Shown: one piece after another, positions 53,808 to 62,256 of the stretch
Layout: each line of letters starts with the position of its first letter
How positions within the stretch are numbered: the first letter of the stretch is position 1
Program-made: the position numbers and the translations under genes
From: Microlunatus phosphovorus NM-1
GTDB taxonomy: Bacteria > Actinomycetota > Actinomycetes > Propionibacteriales > Propionibacteriaceae
Assembly: GCF_000270245.1 (NCBI RefSeq)
Contig: NC_015635.1
Coordinates: 4,402,001-4,466,000, forward strand
Length of the DNA: 64,000 nt
Reading direction: 5' to 3'
Notes under the pieces: model-generated
The model's database searches: none
Told to the model about the DNA's origin: nothing
Seen by the model: the letters and a program-made list of their open reading frames with translations, nothing else

Positions 53808-55202
53808 TCAAAACGAGACGGGCACGAATGCCTGCACCGGGTTCGGCCGCCGGATCCGGCCGGTGGTCAACCGCTCGGCCACCAGGAAGGCCAACTCCAG
53901 CGACTGGTTGCGATTCAGCCGCGGGTCGCACAAGGTCTCGTAGCGGTTGACCAGGTCGGCTTCGACCAGGTCCTCGCTGCCGCCCACGCACTCGGTGACA
54001 TCGTCGCCGGTGAGCTCGACATGCACCCCACCCGGCCAAGTGCCCTGTTCCTCGTGCACGTCGAAGAAGCCGTTCAGCTCCCCGATCACATCGGAGAACG
54101 CCCGGGTCTTGAAGCCGTTGCGGGCCTCGAAGGTGTTGCCGTGCATCGGGTCGCAGACCCAGGCGACCTGTCGGCCGCTGGCGGTCACCTTGGCCACGAT
54201 CTCGGGCAGCACGTCGCGGATCCGGTGCGCACCCATCCGGGTGATGAAGGTGATCCGGCCCGGCTCATGATCGGGATCGAGCCGGTCGGCCAGCTCCAGT
54301 GCGGTGTCCGCGGTGCTGGTCGGGCCGAGCTTGATGCCGAGTGGGTTGCGGACATGCCGGAGCAACTCGACATGGGCGCCCTCCAACTGCCGGGTGCGCT
54401 CCCCGATCCACAAGAAGTGACCGGAAACGTTGTACGGCAGCTGGGTCCGCGAGTCGACCCGCGTCATCGCGTGCTCATACTCCAGGCTCAACGCCTCGTG
54501 GCTGGCGTAGAAGTCGACGGTGCCGAACACCTCGTCGTCGATGCCGCAGGCCACCATGAACGCGAGCGCGCGATCGATCTCGTTCGCCAGCGTCTGGTAT
54601 TGCACGCCAGCCGCGGAGCTCTTGACGAAGTCGGCGTTCCAGGTGTGCACACTGCGCAGGTGAGCGAAGCCGCCGGTGACGAAGGCCCGCACCAGGTTGA
54701 GGGTGGCGGCCGAGGCGTTGTAGACCCCGAGCAGCCGCTGCGGATCGTGCCGCCGCGCCTCGGGCGTGAACGCGAACCCGTTCACCGCGTCCCCACGGTA
54801 GGCCGGCAGCGTGACGTCACCCCGCGTCTCGTTCGCCGCCGAGCGCGGCTTGGTGTACTGCCCCGCCATCCGGCCGACCTTGACGATCGGCACCTGGGCG
54901 GCGTACGTCAGCACGATCGCCATCGACAACAGGGTCCGCAGCTTGCCCTGGATGTTGGCCGCGGTCACGCCGTCGAAGGTCTCCGCGCAGTCGCCACCCT
55001 GCAGGACGAACGCCTCACCGGCCGCGGCGCTGGCCATCTTGGCGCGCAGGGCATCGCATTCCCCCGCAAACACCAGCGGCGGCAACGAGCGCAGCCGGTT
55101 CACGACGTGGGCAACCTCAGTCAGGTCGTCGTAGCTGGGCTGCTGCAGTGGCTTGAGCGCGTGAAGCTCGTCCAGGGAGGGAATGGGGGGGTTGTCGGGC
55201 AC
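53808..55202 (-). CDS. aroG: Class II 3-deoxy-7-phosphoheptulonate (DAHP) synthase
   Basis: First enzyme of the shikimate pathway: PEP plus erythrose 4-phosphate gives DAHP. The 464 residues are of the plant/mycobacterial class II type. Visible motifs include LVFAGECDALR, VLQGGDCAETFDGV with a metal-binding Cys, KVGRMAGQYTKPRS, SAATLNLVRAFVTGGFAHL, and WVCDPMHGNTFEA. The GTG start lies six bases after a TAAAGT -10 box. Allosteric sites for aromatic amino acids seen in the mycobacterial enzyme were not checked residue by residue. Confidence 0.96.
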   Translation of the reverse strand: MPDNPPIPSLDELHALKPLQQPSYDDLTEVAHVVNRLRSLPPLVFAGECDALRAKMASAAAGEAFVLQGGDCAETFDGVTAANIQGKLRTLLSMAIVLTYAAQVPIVKVGRMAGQYTKPRSAANETRGDVTLPAYRGDAVNGFAFTPEARRHDPQRLLGVYNASAATLNLVRAFVTGGFAHLRSVHTWNADFVKSSAAGVQYQTLANEIDRALAFMVACGIDDEVFGTVDFYASHEALSLEYEHAMTRVDSRTQLPYNVSGHFLWIGERTRQLEGAHVELLRHVRNPLGIKLGPTSTADTALELADRLDPDHEPGRITFITRMGAHRIRDVLPEIVAKVTASGRQVAWVCDPMHGNTFEARNGFKTRAFSDVIGELNGFFDVHEEQGTWPGGVHVELTGDDVTECVGGSEDLVEADLVNRYETLCDPRLNRNQSLELAFLVAERLTTGRIRRPNPVQAFVPVSF

Positions 55203-55208
55203 GCGGCA

Positions 55209-55214
55209 ACTTTA
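55209..55214 (-). promoter_or_regulatory. aroG -10 box (leaderless transcript)
   Basis: TAAAGT on the minus strand, six bases before the DAHP synthase GTG. The remaining 55215-55346 spacer shows no other signal. Confidence 0.55.
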
Positions 55215-55346
55215 GACGGCTCGACATCGGTCGGCGCGCGCTTTACGGTGCGTGGGATCGCGCCCGCCACCCGATCCCCGGCGATCATTGAGTGAGTTCT
55301 TGGGGCGAGTACGCCACGAAAACTCACACGACGACCCACGACTGGG

Positions 55347-56144
55347 TCACGTCTGCGGTGAGACCTCGTCCTCTTCGGCCTGTTTGGCCTGCTTGGCGGC
55401 GAGCTCCTTCGCTGCCGGCGCGTACATGTCGACGTACTCCTGCCCGGTCAACTCCATGATCGCGTACATGATCTCGTCGGTCACCGAGCGCAGGATGAAC
55501 CGGTCCTCGCTCATCCCGTCGTAGCGGGAGAAGTCCAACGGCTTGCCGAACTTCACGGTCGGGCTGATCACCTTGCTGACCACCTTGCCGGGTGGGGCGA
55601 TCACGTCGGTGCCGATGACACCGACCGGAATCACGGGCACCTTCGCCTCGAGCGCCATCCGCGCCACGCCGGTGCGGCCCTTGTAGAGCCGTCCGTCATG
55701 GCTGCGGGTCCCCTCCGGGAAGATGCCGAACAGATCACCGCGCTCCAGCACCCGCAGACCGGCCCGGAGCGCCCCTTCCGACGCTCGGCCGCCGCTGCGG
55801 TCGATCGGCACCTGGCCGGTGCCGGCGAAGAACCGGCGTTGTGCCCATCCCTTGACACCATCGCCGGTGAAATAGTCCGACTTCGCCACGAAGGTGATCC
55901 GCCGATCGAACGCCAGCGGCATGAACAGCCAGTCCGCGAAGGAGAGATGGTTGGCGGCGAGGATCGCTGGGCCTTCCTTCGGCACGTTCTCCGCGCCCTC
56001 GACGATCGGGTTGAAGATCCTGCGCACCGGCGGTCCCAGCAGCACGTTGCGCATCACCCAGTAGAGCCCACGGCCCTGGCGATCCTGCTTGTCCTTGCGC
56101 ACCGCCAGCTCAGACTTGGCCCGCCTACGATCCCCTTTGGTCAC
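55347..56144 (-). CDS. 1-acyl-sn-glycerol-3-phosphate acyltransferase family protein (copy 1)
   Basis: PlsC-type phospholipid acyltransferase. The 265 residues have the catalytic HX4D motif in AANHLSFADWLFM, motif II GTGQVPIDRSGGR, motif III FPEGTRSHDGRLYKGRTGVA, and the PVIPVGV motif. A hydrophilic, Lys/Gln-rich C-terminal tail follows. The GTG start overlaps the stop of the second copy by GTGA. The two proteins are clearly paralogous (similar layout and a shared VTDEIM...GQEYVD segment), indicating a tandem duplication. Confidence 0.93.
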   Translation of the reverse strand: MTKGDRRRAKSELAVRKDKQDRQGRGLYWVMRNVLLGPPVRRIFNPIVEGAENVPKEGPAILAANHLSFADWLFMPLAFDRRITFVAKSDYFTGDGVKGWAQRRFFAGTGQVPIDRSGGRASEGALRAGLRVLERGDLFGIFPEGTRSHDGRLYKGRTGVARMALEAKVPVIPVGVIGTDVIAPPGKVVSKVISPTVKFGKPLDFSRYDGMSEDRFILRSVTDEIMYAIMELTGQEYVDMYAPAAKELAAKQAKQAEEDEVSPQT

Positions 56145-57001
56145 GAGGCCTCATCCTGAACCTGCTCGTCTCCCGGCACCGGAGGCACGGGCCGGCCGAG
56201 CCCTGGGCGAGCCACCACTACCGCCGAGGGCAACTGACGCCCTTCGGCGAGCGCAGACTTCACCGAGGCTGCGTACGCGTCGACGTATTCCTGACCGGAC
56301 TGCGCCTGGACCGCCGCCATGATCTCGTCGGTGACATAGCGGATGACGTTCCGGTCAGTGGCAGCCGCCGCATAACGGTCGAACTCGATCGGCGGGCCGA
56401 TGGAGATCTTGGTTCGCGGGTAGTACGGAATCCCCAGCCGCTTGGTCCGCCTGGCCACCGAGTCACGAATACCGATCGGGATGACCGGCACCTTGGCCTG
56501 CAGCACCAGCCGAGCTACCCCGGTCTTGCCCTTGTAGAGGCGTCCGTCCGGCGACCGAGTGCCTTCGGGGAAGATCGCCAGCAGTTCGCCGTTCTTGAGC
56601 ACCTGAAGCACGCCGTCCATGCTCCCAGCGCTGGCGCGTCCGCCGGAGCGGTCCATCGGCAACTGGCCGACCGCCGCCAGGAACCAGGCGACGATCCGCT
56701 TGCCGATGCCGCCACCCTGGGTGAACAACTCCGCCTTGGCCGGGAAGGTCAACCGGCGACTGATCATCGCCGGCACGATGAAGGTCTCCACGGCCGACGT
56801 GTGGTTGCACACCACGATGGCCGGTCCGGAGTCGGGGACGTTCTCCAGCCCGGTGACCTTGGGACGCCAGATCAGCCGGACGACCGGCACGAACAGCGAC
56901 CACTTGAAGATCCAGTAGAACAACGCCCCTCCAGGCCCTCCAGCGGCTTGTTTCCGCACCGAGCCTAGTGCCCTCGCCCGCGGTGGCGGAAGCTGTGCCA
57001 C
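56141..57001 (-). CDS. 1-acyl-sn-glycerol-3-phosphate acyltransferase family protein (copy 2, atypical motif I)
   Basis: Paralogue of the downstream gene: 286 residues with motif II AVGQLPMDRSGGR, motif III FPEGTRSPDGRLYKGKTGVA and PVIPIGI. Motif I reads VCNHTSAVETFIVP, so the catalytic Asp of the HX4D pair is Glu, while copy 1 keeps Asp. Whether this reduces activity is unknown. The start is placed at the GTG 57001, leaving only nine bases to the divergent esterase start. A later in-frame GTG (56957) is possible. The C-terminal 40 residues are Pro/Val-rich and not conserved. Confidence 0.9.
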   Translation of the reverse strand: MAQLPPPRARALGSVRKQAAGGPGGALFYWIFKWSLFVPVVRLIWRPKVTGLENVPDSGPAIVVCNHTSAVETFIVPAMISRRLTFPAKAELFTQGGGIGKRIVAWFLAAVGQLPMDRSGGRASAGSMDGVLQVLKNGELLAIFPEGTRSPDGRLYKGKTGVARLVLQAKVPVIPIGIRDSVARRTKRLGIPYYPRTKISIGPPIEFDRYAAAATDRNVIRYVTDEIMAAVQAQSGQEYVDAYAASVKSALAEGRQLPSAVVVARPGLGRPVPPVPGDEQVQDEAS

Positions 57002-57010
57002 GATGCGCTC

Positions 57011-57844
57011 GTGACCTCACTGCTGAGCAGAGCCCTGGAGCCGGTGGTCCGACTCGTCGATCGCTTTCACGGCCGCGACGAACCGACGCCGCCAGCTTTT
57101 GTCGACGACCCGGCCATCCAGCCGTACGCAGCCGGAGAGGGCCCGATCGGGGTCCTACTCGTGCACGGGTTCACCGGCACTCCCCAGTCCATGCGCCCTT
57201 GGGCAGAGCACCTGGCCGCGGCCGGTTACGCCGTGTCACTGCCCCGGTTGCCCGGGCACGGAACCCACTGGAAGGAGCTCAACGCCACTCAGTGGATCGA
57301 CTGGTATGCCCACATCGAGGCTGCGTTCAACGAGTTGCGGGAGCGCTGTGCGCAGACCTTCATCTGTGGTCTGTCGATGGGTGGTGCGCTGAGCCTGCGG
57401 CTGGCCGAGCAGCATGGCGACGCGGTCTCCGGTCTGGTCCTGGTCAACCCGGCTATCAACATCACCGACCCGCGGATGAAAGTCCTGCCGGTGCTGTCCC
57501 GGCTCGTGCCGTCTCTTTCGGCCATCGGCAACGACGTCGCCGACCCGGCGGCCCGAGAAATCGCCTATGACCGCAACCCACTGCGCGCGCTGCACTCCCA
57601 GAGCAAGCTGTGGGCCGATGTCGTCGCCCATCTCGATCTGGTCACGCAGCCGCTGCTGGTCTTCCGCTCCGAACAGGACCACGTCGTCGACCCCTCCTCG
57701 GTGGCGATCCTGAAAGAGCGGGTCGGCTCCGCGGATGCCGAATTCCGCACCCTGACCCGCAGCTTCCACGTGGCGACCCTCGACTACGAGGCCCAGGAGA
57801 TCTTCGACGCGTCCGTGGAGTTCATCGGTCGCCTCTCGTCCTGA
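57011..57844 (+). CDS. Alpha/beta hydrolase, carboxylesterase/monoacylglycerol lipase-like
   Basis: The 277-residue hydrolase has the oxyanion region LLVHGFTGTPQSMRPWAEHL, nucleophile elbow FICGLSMGGALSLRLAE with the catalytic Ser, Asp in RSEQDHVVDP and His in TRSFHVATLDYE. This layout matches Est30-type carboxylesterases and monoacylglycerol lipases. It has no obvious signal peptide. Being next to and divergent from two acyltransferases suggests a role in glycerolipid turnover, which is an inference. A CACGAT sequence six bases before the GTG resembles a leaderless -10 box. Confidence 0.88.
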   Translation: MTSLLSRALEPVVRLVDRFHGRDEPTPPAFVDDPAIQPYAAGEGPIGVLLVHGFTGTPQSMRPWAEHLAAAGYAVSLPRLPGHGTHWKELNATQWIDWYAHIEAAFNELRERCAQTFICGLSMGGALSLRLAEQHGDAVSGLVLVNPAINITDPRMKVLPVLSRLVPSLSAIGNDVADPAAREIAYDRNPLRALHSQSKLWADVVAHLDLVTQPLLVFRSEQDHVVDPSSVAILKERVGSADAEFRTLTRSFHVATLDYEAQEIFDASVEFIGRLSS

Positions 57845-57944
57845 ACTGGGCCTTCAGCCCAAAAGCACCCGAAAAGTCTCAACCTCATCTCGACCTTCAC
57901 CGGCGTGTCGCCTTGCATAGCACACCCAAATGTTGCCCGTGATC

Positions 57945-57974
57945 TTGCTGTGATCATTGGTGCATGGTTAGCCT
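57945..57974 (+). promoter_or_regulatory. Promoter of the NlpC/P60 gene with overlapping dyad
   Basis: TTGCTG (57945-57950) and TAGCCT (57969-57974) are spaced 18 bases apart. The -35 is embedded between two GTGATC direct repeats (57939-57944 and 57950-57955), which also form a TGATC-N7-GATCA dyad (57940-57956). This could be an operator. The leader is about 62 bases and includes a small CTGAG/CTCAG hairpin. Confidence 0.5.
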
Positions 57975-58043
57975 CCTGAGGAAATCTCAGTCTCCTGTGA
58001 CTGAAGTGACCACAGAGCAACCACATCGGTGAGGAATCACACC

Positions 58044-58991
58044 ATGTCCGTCTTCGAAGCTTGTCCGGCGCGCGCGCCGCTCGGACGCCGCGTGATCACC
58101 AGCCTCGCCGCCCTGAGCGGCGCGGGTGTGCTGATCGCCATCTGCGGGGTCACGCCCGCTCATGCCGCGTCCAGCACTGGGGTGGCGACCACCACCGTCA
58201 ACATCCGTACCGGCGCCAGCACGTCGGCCACCGTCGTGGGCAGGCTGGTCCGCGGCCAGAAGATCACCGTCAACGGCCACGCCACCGGTGACTGGGTGAA
58301 GGTCCGGTTCCGTGGCACCACCGCGTACATGGACGGCGAGTACCTGGATCGGGTCGGCGCCCGTCCGGCAGCGCCGAAGCGCATCCCGGCCGGCGGGACC
58401 AAGATCGCCACCGAAGAGCTCAACGTGCGCACCGGACCCAGCACCCGCTACCGGATCGCCAGCGAACTGGCCGAGGGCAGCGCGATCACGCTGACCGGTC
58501 GATTCAGCGGCGGCTACGCGCAGTTCCGGCAGGGGACGGCCACCCGCTGGGTCTCGGCGGCGTACCTCGCCGAAGCGGTGGGCTCCGCCTCCCCCAGCCG
58601 GCCGGTGCCGGTGAGCATCAGCAACCCCGTCAGTTCCAGCCACCGGGGGCAGGTCGCCCTCGCCTTCGCTCGTGCCCAGCTCGGCGAGCCGTACGTGTTC
58701 GGCGCGACCGGTCCAGACCGTTGGGATTGCTCGGGCCTGTCCCAGGCCGCGTGGCGAGCAGCAGGAGTCTCCATCCCACGCACCACCTACACCCAGTTCA
58801 AAGTCGGGAAGCGGGTCGCGCGCGCCGACCTGCAGCTCGGCGATCTGGTCTTCTTCTACGGTTCGAATCCCAGCCACGTCGGTCTGTACGCTGGTGACGG
58901 TCTGATCATCAACGCGCCACGACCCGGCAAGACGGTGTCGTACAGCAAGATCAGCTCGATGCCGTACGCGGGTGCCGTCCGGCCGGGCTGA
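58044..58991 (+). CDS. Secreted NlpC/P60 peptidoglycan endopeptidase with two SH3 domains
   Basis: The ATG at 58044 has GAGG nine bases upstream. The frame starts earlier, but that start lacks a signal. The 315 residues comprise a Sec signal peptide (about 1-40, ending THE CLASSIC AXA-like AHAA), two bacterial SH3 repeats (VNIRTGASTSATVVGRLVRG and LNVRTGPSTRYRIASELAEG), a short linker, and the NlpC/P60 domain. Catalytic Cys is in RWDCSGLSQAAW, His in PSHVGLYAGDG, and a third polar position in INAPRPG. It likely cleaves stem peptides during growth or separation. A related domain is encoded at 63581-64000. Confidence 0.93.
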   Translation: MSVFEACPARAPLGRRVITSLAALSGAGVLIAICGVTPAHAASSTGVATTTVNIRTGASTSATVVGRLVRGQKITVNGHATGDWVKVRFRGTTAYMDGEYLDRVGARPAAPKRIPAGGTKIATEELNVRTGPSTRYRIASELAEGSAITLTGRFSGGYAQFRQGTATRWVSAAYLAEAVGSASPSRPVPVSISNPVSSSHRGQVALAFARAQLGEPYVFGATGPDRWDCSGLSQAAWRAAGVSIPRTTYTQFKVGKRVARADLQLGDLVFFYGSNPSHVGLYAGDGLIINAPRPGKTVSYSKISSMPYAGAVRPG

Positions 58992-59027
58992 CCCACTTCC
59001 GCAGCCCGCAACGACGTCAGGGAGCCG

Positions 59028-59486
59028 ATGAACGAGGCCGACGACCGAGCAGCGGTCGACCGCGCGTTCGCCGACCTGGTCGCCGGCTTCCACAAGACGG
59101 CCGAGCGACCGGACTCGGGCCAGCCGTCGGACTGGGATGAAGCCGTCCCAGACTCGGCGGCACCCGGATCGGTCTTCGAAACGCCCACGACCGACGCGCC
59201 CCAGATCGATGTGCCGGATGCGGAGGAGGAATCGGAGCCGGTTCACGAGGAGCGCTATGACCCGGGCCCGGTTGCTCCGCTGCCACGGCCGAGCTGGCCG
59301 ATGCTGGTCGGCTGGATCGGCATCGGCTATGCCTTGCTGACGGTTCTGGTCGGCGTATTCGGGTTCCCACTGCCCCGCTGGGCCGCGTGGGCAGGCGTCA
59401 TCGGTTTCGCCGGTGGTCTCGGCCTGCTGCTCAGTCGGCTGCCTCGACATCGCCCGCCGGACGCCGGCGACGGGGCTGTCTTGTAA
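59028..59486 (+). CDS. Hypothetical small membrane protein
   Basis: Start ATG with GGGAG at good distance. The 152 residues have an acidic, Pro/Glu-rich cytoplasmic region of about 90 residues. It is followed by two close transmembrane helices (about 92-112 and 116-137) joined by FGFPLPRW, and a short basic tail (RLPRHRPP). Similar proteins downstream of NlpC genes occur in other actinobacteria, but I do not recognise a named family. It lies 36 bases after the hydrolase gene and is probably co-transcribed. Palindromic element 3 starts directly after its stop. Confidence 0.8.
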   Translation: MNEADDRAAVDRAFADLVAGFHKTAERPDSGQPSDWDEAVPDSAAPGSVFETPTTDAPQIDVPDAEEESEPVHEERYDPGPVAPLPRPSWPMLVGWIGIGYALLTVLVGVFGFPLPRWAAWAGVIGFAGGLGLLLSRLPRHRPPDAGDGAVL

Positions 59487-59607
59487 GTCGTGAGCGACTC
59501 GGGCTGCGCGCTTAGGACTCTGTCTTCCCTCGTCGCTCGCAAACGAAAAACGTGTTTGCTCCCTCCTCGGTCCAGACAGAGCCGCGCTCCGCCTCGTCGC
59601 TCACGAC
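59487..59607. repeat. 121-bp palindromic element, family P element 3
   Basis: Perfect 12-bp inverted ends (GTCGTGAGCGAC at 59487-59498 and its complement at 59596-59607). The core shares the GCAAAC...GTTTGC hairpin and the CTCTGTCT/AGACAGAG arms with element 2. It starts one base after the stop codon of the small membrane protein. It converges on the glucokinase gene, whose 3' end lies 38 bases beyond. Confidence 0.75.
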
Positions 59608-59645
59608 AGGCTCGCTCGCTACGCTCGCTCGGGACCGAACGGGGC

Positions 59646-60695
59646 CTACTCCTGGCGGTCGTAGCCGCGGCCGGGCCAGAAGCCGCCGCAGTCGGACATT
59701 GGGGGGTTGAGGACGGCGTGCCGGGCAAGGTCGGCGGCACCGATCAGGCCGGCGTCGTTGCGGAAGTGCGCGAGCTCGAGCCGCGCCTGCTGGCGGAACC
59801 CGCGGCCGGTCAGGGTGCGCGCGAACATCTGGCGAGCAGGCTGCAGCAGCAGGTCACCGGCCGCGCTCACGCCACCGCCGATCACCACCAGATCCGGATC
59901 CAGCGCGGCGGCGAGGTTGGCGATGCCCTGTCCCAGCCACTGTCCGACATCGGCCAGCAGCTCGATCGCGGTCTGCTCCCCCGCCACCGCCGCAGCTGTC
60001 ACCTCCGGCCCGGTGATCGTCTCCGGGTCGCCGCCGAGCATCTCCAGCAGCCGGAAGGCCATCGGTGAGTTGGAGCTGGCCAGTTCCTTGGCCTCGCGGA
60101 CCAGTGCATTGCCGGAGGCGTACTGCTCCCAGCAGCCACGATTGCCGCACTCGCAGCGGTGCCCGCCGGGAACGCTGATCATGTGGCCCCACTCGCCGGC
60201 CATCCCGTAGGCGCCACGGAAGAGGTCGCCGTTGAGCACCAGGCCACCGCCGATGCCGGTGCCGAGGGTGATGCAGACCATCACCGACGAACCCTGGCCG
60301 GCACCGAATCGATACTCGGCCCAGGCAGCCGCATTCGCATCGTTGTCGACGATCAGCGGCAGGTCGATCCGCTGGTGCAGCCGCTGCTTGAGCGGTTCCT
60401 CCCGCCAGGCCAGATGCGGCGAGAAGCGGACGATGGACTGGGTGCTGTCCACCCAACCGGCCGCGCCGATGCCCACCGATTCCACGCCCTCGTGCTTGGC
60501 GCACAGCTCGGTCACCAGGTCCACGATCGCGTCCTCCACCGCTTGTGGGCTGCGCGACGGGGTCGGTATCTGCAGCCGTTCGGCGATGCCACCGCCCGGG
60601 TCGACGACGCCGGCGGCGACCTTGGTGCCACCGATGTCGATGCCGACGCTGAGCGGTAGGGCTGCGGAGTCGTGGTCAGCGTGCGACGCGGACAC
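59646..60695 (-). CDS. glk: ROK-family glucokinase
   Basis: Phosphorylates glucose with ATP (some actinobacterial members also use polyphosphate). The 349 residues have the phosphate-1 motif GIDIGGTKVAAGVVDPGG near residue 17, catalytic Asp in VDNDANAAAWAEY, the phosphate-2 motif ITLGTGIGGGLVLNG, the ROK zinc-site CECGNRGCWEQYASG, and VIGGGVSAAG. It lies six bases after the SRPBCC gene. The last ~25 residues form an unconserved tail. Specificity for glucose is inferred from length and motif pattern. Confidence 0.92.
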   Translation of the reverse strand: MSASHADHDSAALPLSVGIDIGGTKVAAGVVDPGGGIAERLQIPTPSRSPQAVEDAIVDLVTELCAKHEGVESVGIGAAGWVDSTQSIVRFSPHLAWREEPLKQRLHQRIDLPLIVDNDANAAAWAEYRFGAGQGSSVMVCITLGTGIGGGLVLNGDLFRGAYGMAGEWGHMISVPGGHRCECGNRGCWEQYASGNALVREAKELASSNSPMAFRLLEMLGGDPETITGPEVTAAAVAGEQTAIELLADVGQWLGQGIANLAAALDPDLVVIGGGVSAAGDLLLQPARQMFARTLTGRGFRQQARLELAHFRNDAGLIGAADLARHAVLNPPMSDCGGFWPGRGYDRQE

Positions 60696-60701
60696 CAGTG
60701 G

Positions 60702-61130
60702 TCAGCCCTCGACCCGTCGCTTGAGGTCCTTCAGCGCGCCGTCGATGATCGTCTTCTCGGCCTTGCGCCGGAACATCCCGATCATCGGCATCCGGATGTC
60801 GACCGACAACGCGTACGTGACCTTGGTGCCCCTGGCAGTCGGCGCCAGCTCGTAGGAGCCGTCCATGGCCTTGAGCAGCGAGCCCTCCACCAGGTGCCAG
60901 CTGACCAGACTCGGCTGCCAGTCGTAGGCCAGCGTGTACTGATCCGACACCACACTGTGCTCCAGCTTGATCTTCACGTGATCCGGTCGCCCGTCGGGAT
61001 GGCTGCTCAGGATGTCAACCTGCTTCATGGCGCTGACCCACTGCGGGTAGGCCGCGATATCGGCGATGACCGCCATCACCTCCTCGGGTGAGGCCGTGAT
61101 CTCGATGGTGTCCTTGGTCTGATCAGCCAC
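60702..61130 (-). CDS. SRPBCC/START-domain family protein
   Basis: Hydrophobic-ligand-binding fold, often called polyketide cyclase/dehydrase-like. The GTG at 61130 has GAAGGG about seven bases upstream. The start to 61241 would overlap the glycosyltransferase too far. The 142 residues comprise TIEITASPEEVMAVIADIAA at the N-terminus, a central beta sheet, and a C-terminal helix with AEKTIIDGALKDLKRRVEG. It overlaps the glycosyltransferase by eight bases. The ligand is unknown. Relatives sit in the same place in other actinobacteria. Confidence 0.87.
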   Translation of the reverse strand: MADQTKDTIEITASPEEVMAVIADIAAYPQWVSAMKQVDILSSHPDGRPDHVKIKLEHSVVSDQYTLAYDWQPSLVSWHLVEGSLLKAMDGSYELAPTARGTKVTYALSVDIRMPMIGMFRRKAEKTIIDGALKDLKRRVEG

Positions 61131-62256
61131 CTGGCATCCCTTCCGGTTGGAGCAACGCGGACCGCAACACACGGCGCGCCTGCTCGGAACCGTAGCGCTC
61201 ACCGACGAAGACTCGGCCAGCGACACCCAGAGCGTGGGCATGATCCGGGTCTGTCAGCAGCTGGGCCAGTCGGCCGGCGAGCTCGTACGGGTCGTGGGGC
61301 TCGACGACATAGCCGGTACGTCCGTGGCGCACCGTCTCCGGGGCACCACCCGAGCGACCGACCACGACCGGGAGCCCGCAGGCGGCCGCCTCGAGCGGTG
61401 CCAGCCCCAGACCCTCGGGATCGAGACCGCCGAGCCGGGTCCGCACCGGAAAGGCGAACACGTCGCTGCGCTGCAGCTCGGCGCGCACGTCGGATCGGTT
61501 CAAGGCACCCGTGAACCTGACCTGGTCGAGTCCAGCCTGAATCGCGAGTCGCTCCAGCCGTCGACGCTGCGGGCCGTCGCCGACCAGCACCAACTCGTAC
61601 GGCCCCGAGCGCACATCGAGCAGGCTCGGCAGCAGTGACCACGCCTGCAGCAGCGTGTCGAACCCCTTGCGCTTGACCATCCGGCCCACCGAGATCACGC
61701 GACGCATCTGACCTTGTGGACGCGCACCAGCCGCAGGTGGCGCGAACACCGTCAGATCCACCGGCGGCGGCAGACGGACCAGCTTGGCCCGCCCTTCGGG
61801 ACTCAACGCAGCAGCGATCCGTACGCTGACGTAGTCCGAGATCGTGGTCAGCACGTCGACCTCGTCACCGATCCGCCGCAGCAGGGCACGCGAACCCGGC
61901 AGTGTCGCCCACCAGGTTTCGTGGCCGTGGGTCAGGGCGACGATTCGCTCTGCCCCAGCGCTCCGCAGCACCGGCGCCAGCAACGCCAGGGGTGCCGCGG
62001 CACCGAACAGCACCCGGCTCGCGCCACTGCGCCGCAACAGGCCCACGGCCGCCCGGCCCACCGCCGGGGTCGGCAACAGCGGTCCCGGCAGGCGCTCGAT
62101 CGGATACCCGGCGGCGGCATCCCAGGCCGCGGACCCGGGTGCGATGGAGGTCAGCACCGCGACCTCGTTGTCCAGGAACCCACAGGCCTGCGCCACGAAC
62201 GACTCGATGCCACCGATGTGCGGCGGGAAGTCGTTCGTCACGACCAAGACGGTCAT
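61123..62256 (-). CDS. pimB: GT4 glycosyltransferase, PimB-like mannosyltransferase
   Basis: Cytoplasmic-face transferase of the GT4 family. Actinobacterial homologues in this position add the second mannose in phosphatidylinositol mannoside synthesis. The ATG at 62256 overlaps the metallopeptidase stop (ATGA). The 377 residues start MTVLVVTNDFPPHIGGIESF, have ISVGRMVKRKGFDTLLQAWS near the linker, and the EX7E motif in GLDPEGLGLAPLEAAACGLP. Acceptor specificity is inferred by family and synteny, not proven. It is upstream of SRPBCC and glucokinase genes. Confidence 0.85.
   Translation of the reverse strand: MTVLVVTNDFPPHIGGIESFVAQACGFLDNEVAVLTSIAPGSAAWDAAAGYPIERLPGPLLPTPAVGRAAVGLLRRSGASRVLFGAAAPLALLAPVLRSAGAERIVALTHGHETWWATLPGSRALLRRIGDEVDVLTTISDYVSVRIAAALSPEGRAKLVRLPPPVDLTVFAPPAAGARPQGQMRRVISVGRMVKRKGFDTLLQAWSLLPSLLDVRSGPYELVLVGDGPQRRRLERLAIQAGLDQVRFTGALNRSDVRAELQRSDVFAFPVRTRLGGLDPEGLGLAPLEAAACGLPVVVGRSGGAPETVRHGRTGYVVEPHDPYELAGRLAQLLTDPDHAHALGVAGRVFVGERYGSEQARRVLRSALLQPEGMPGG

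Noticed and set aside
57975-58043. c-di-AMP (ydaO-type) riboswitch upstream of the NlpC/P60 gene
   Set aside because: Such riboswitches occur before wall hydrolases in actinobacteria, but the leader here is only about 62 bases and lacks the conserved motif sequences.
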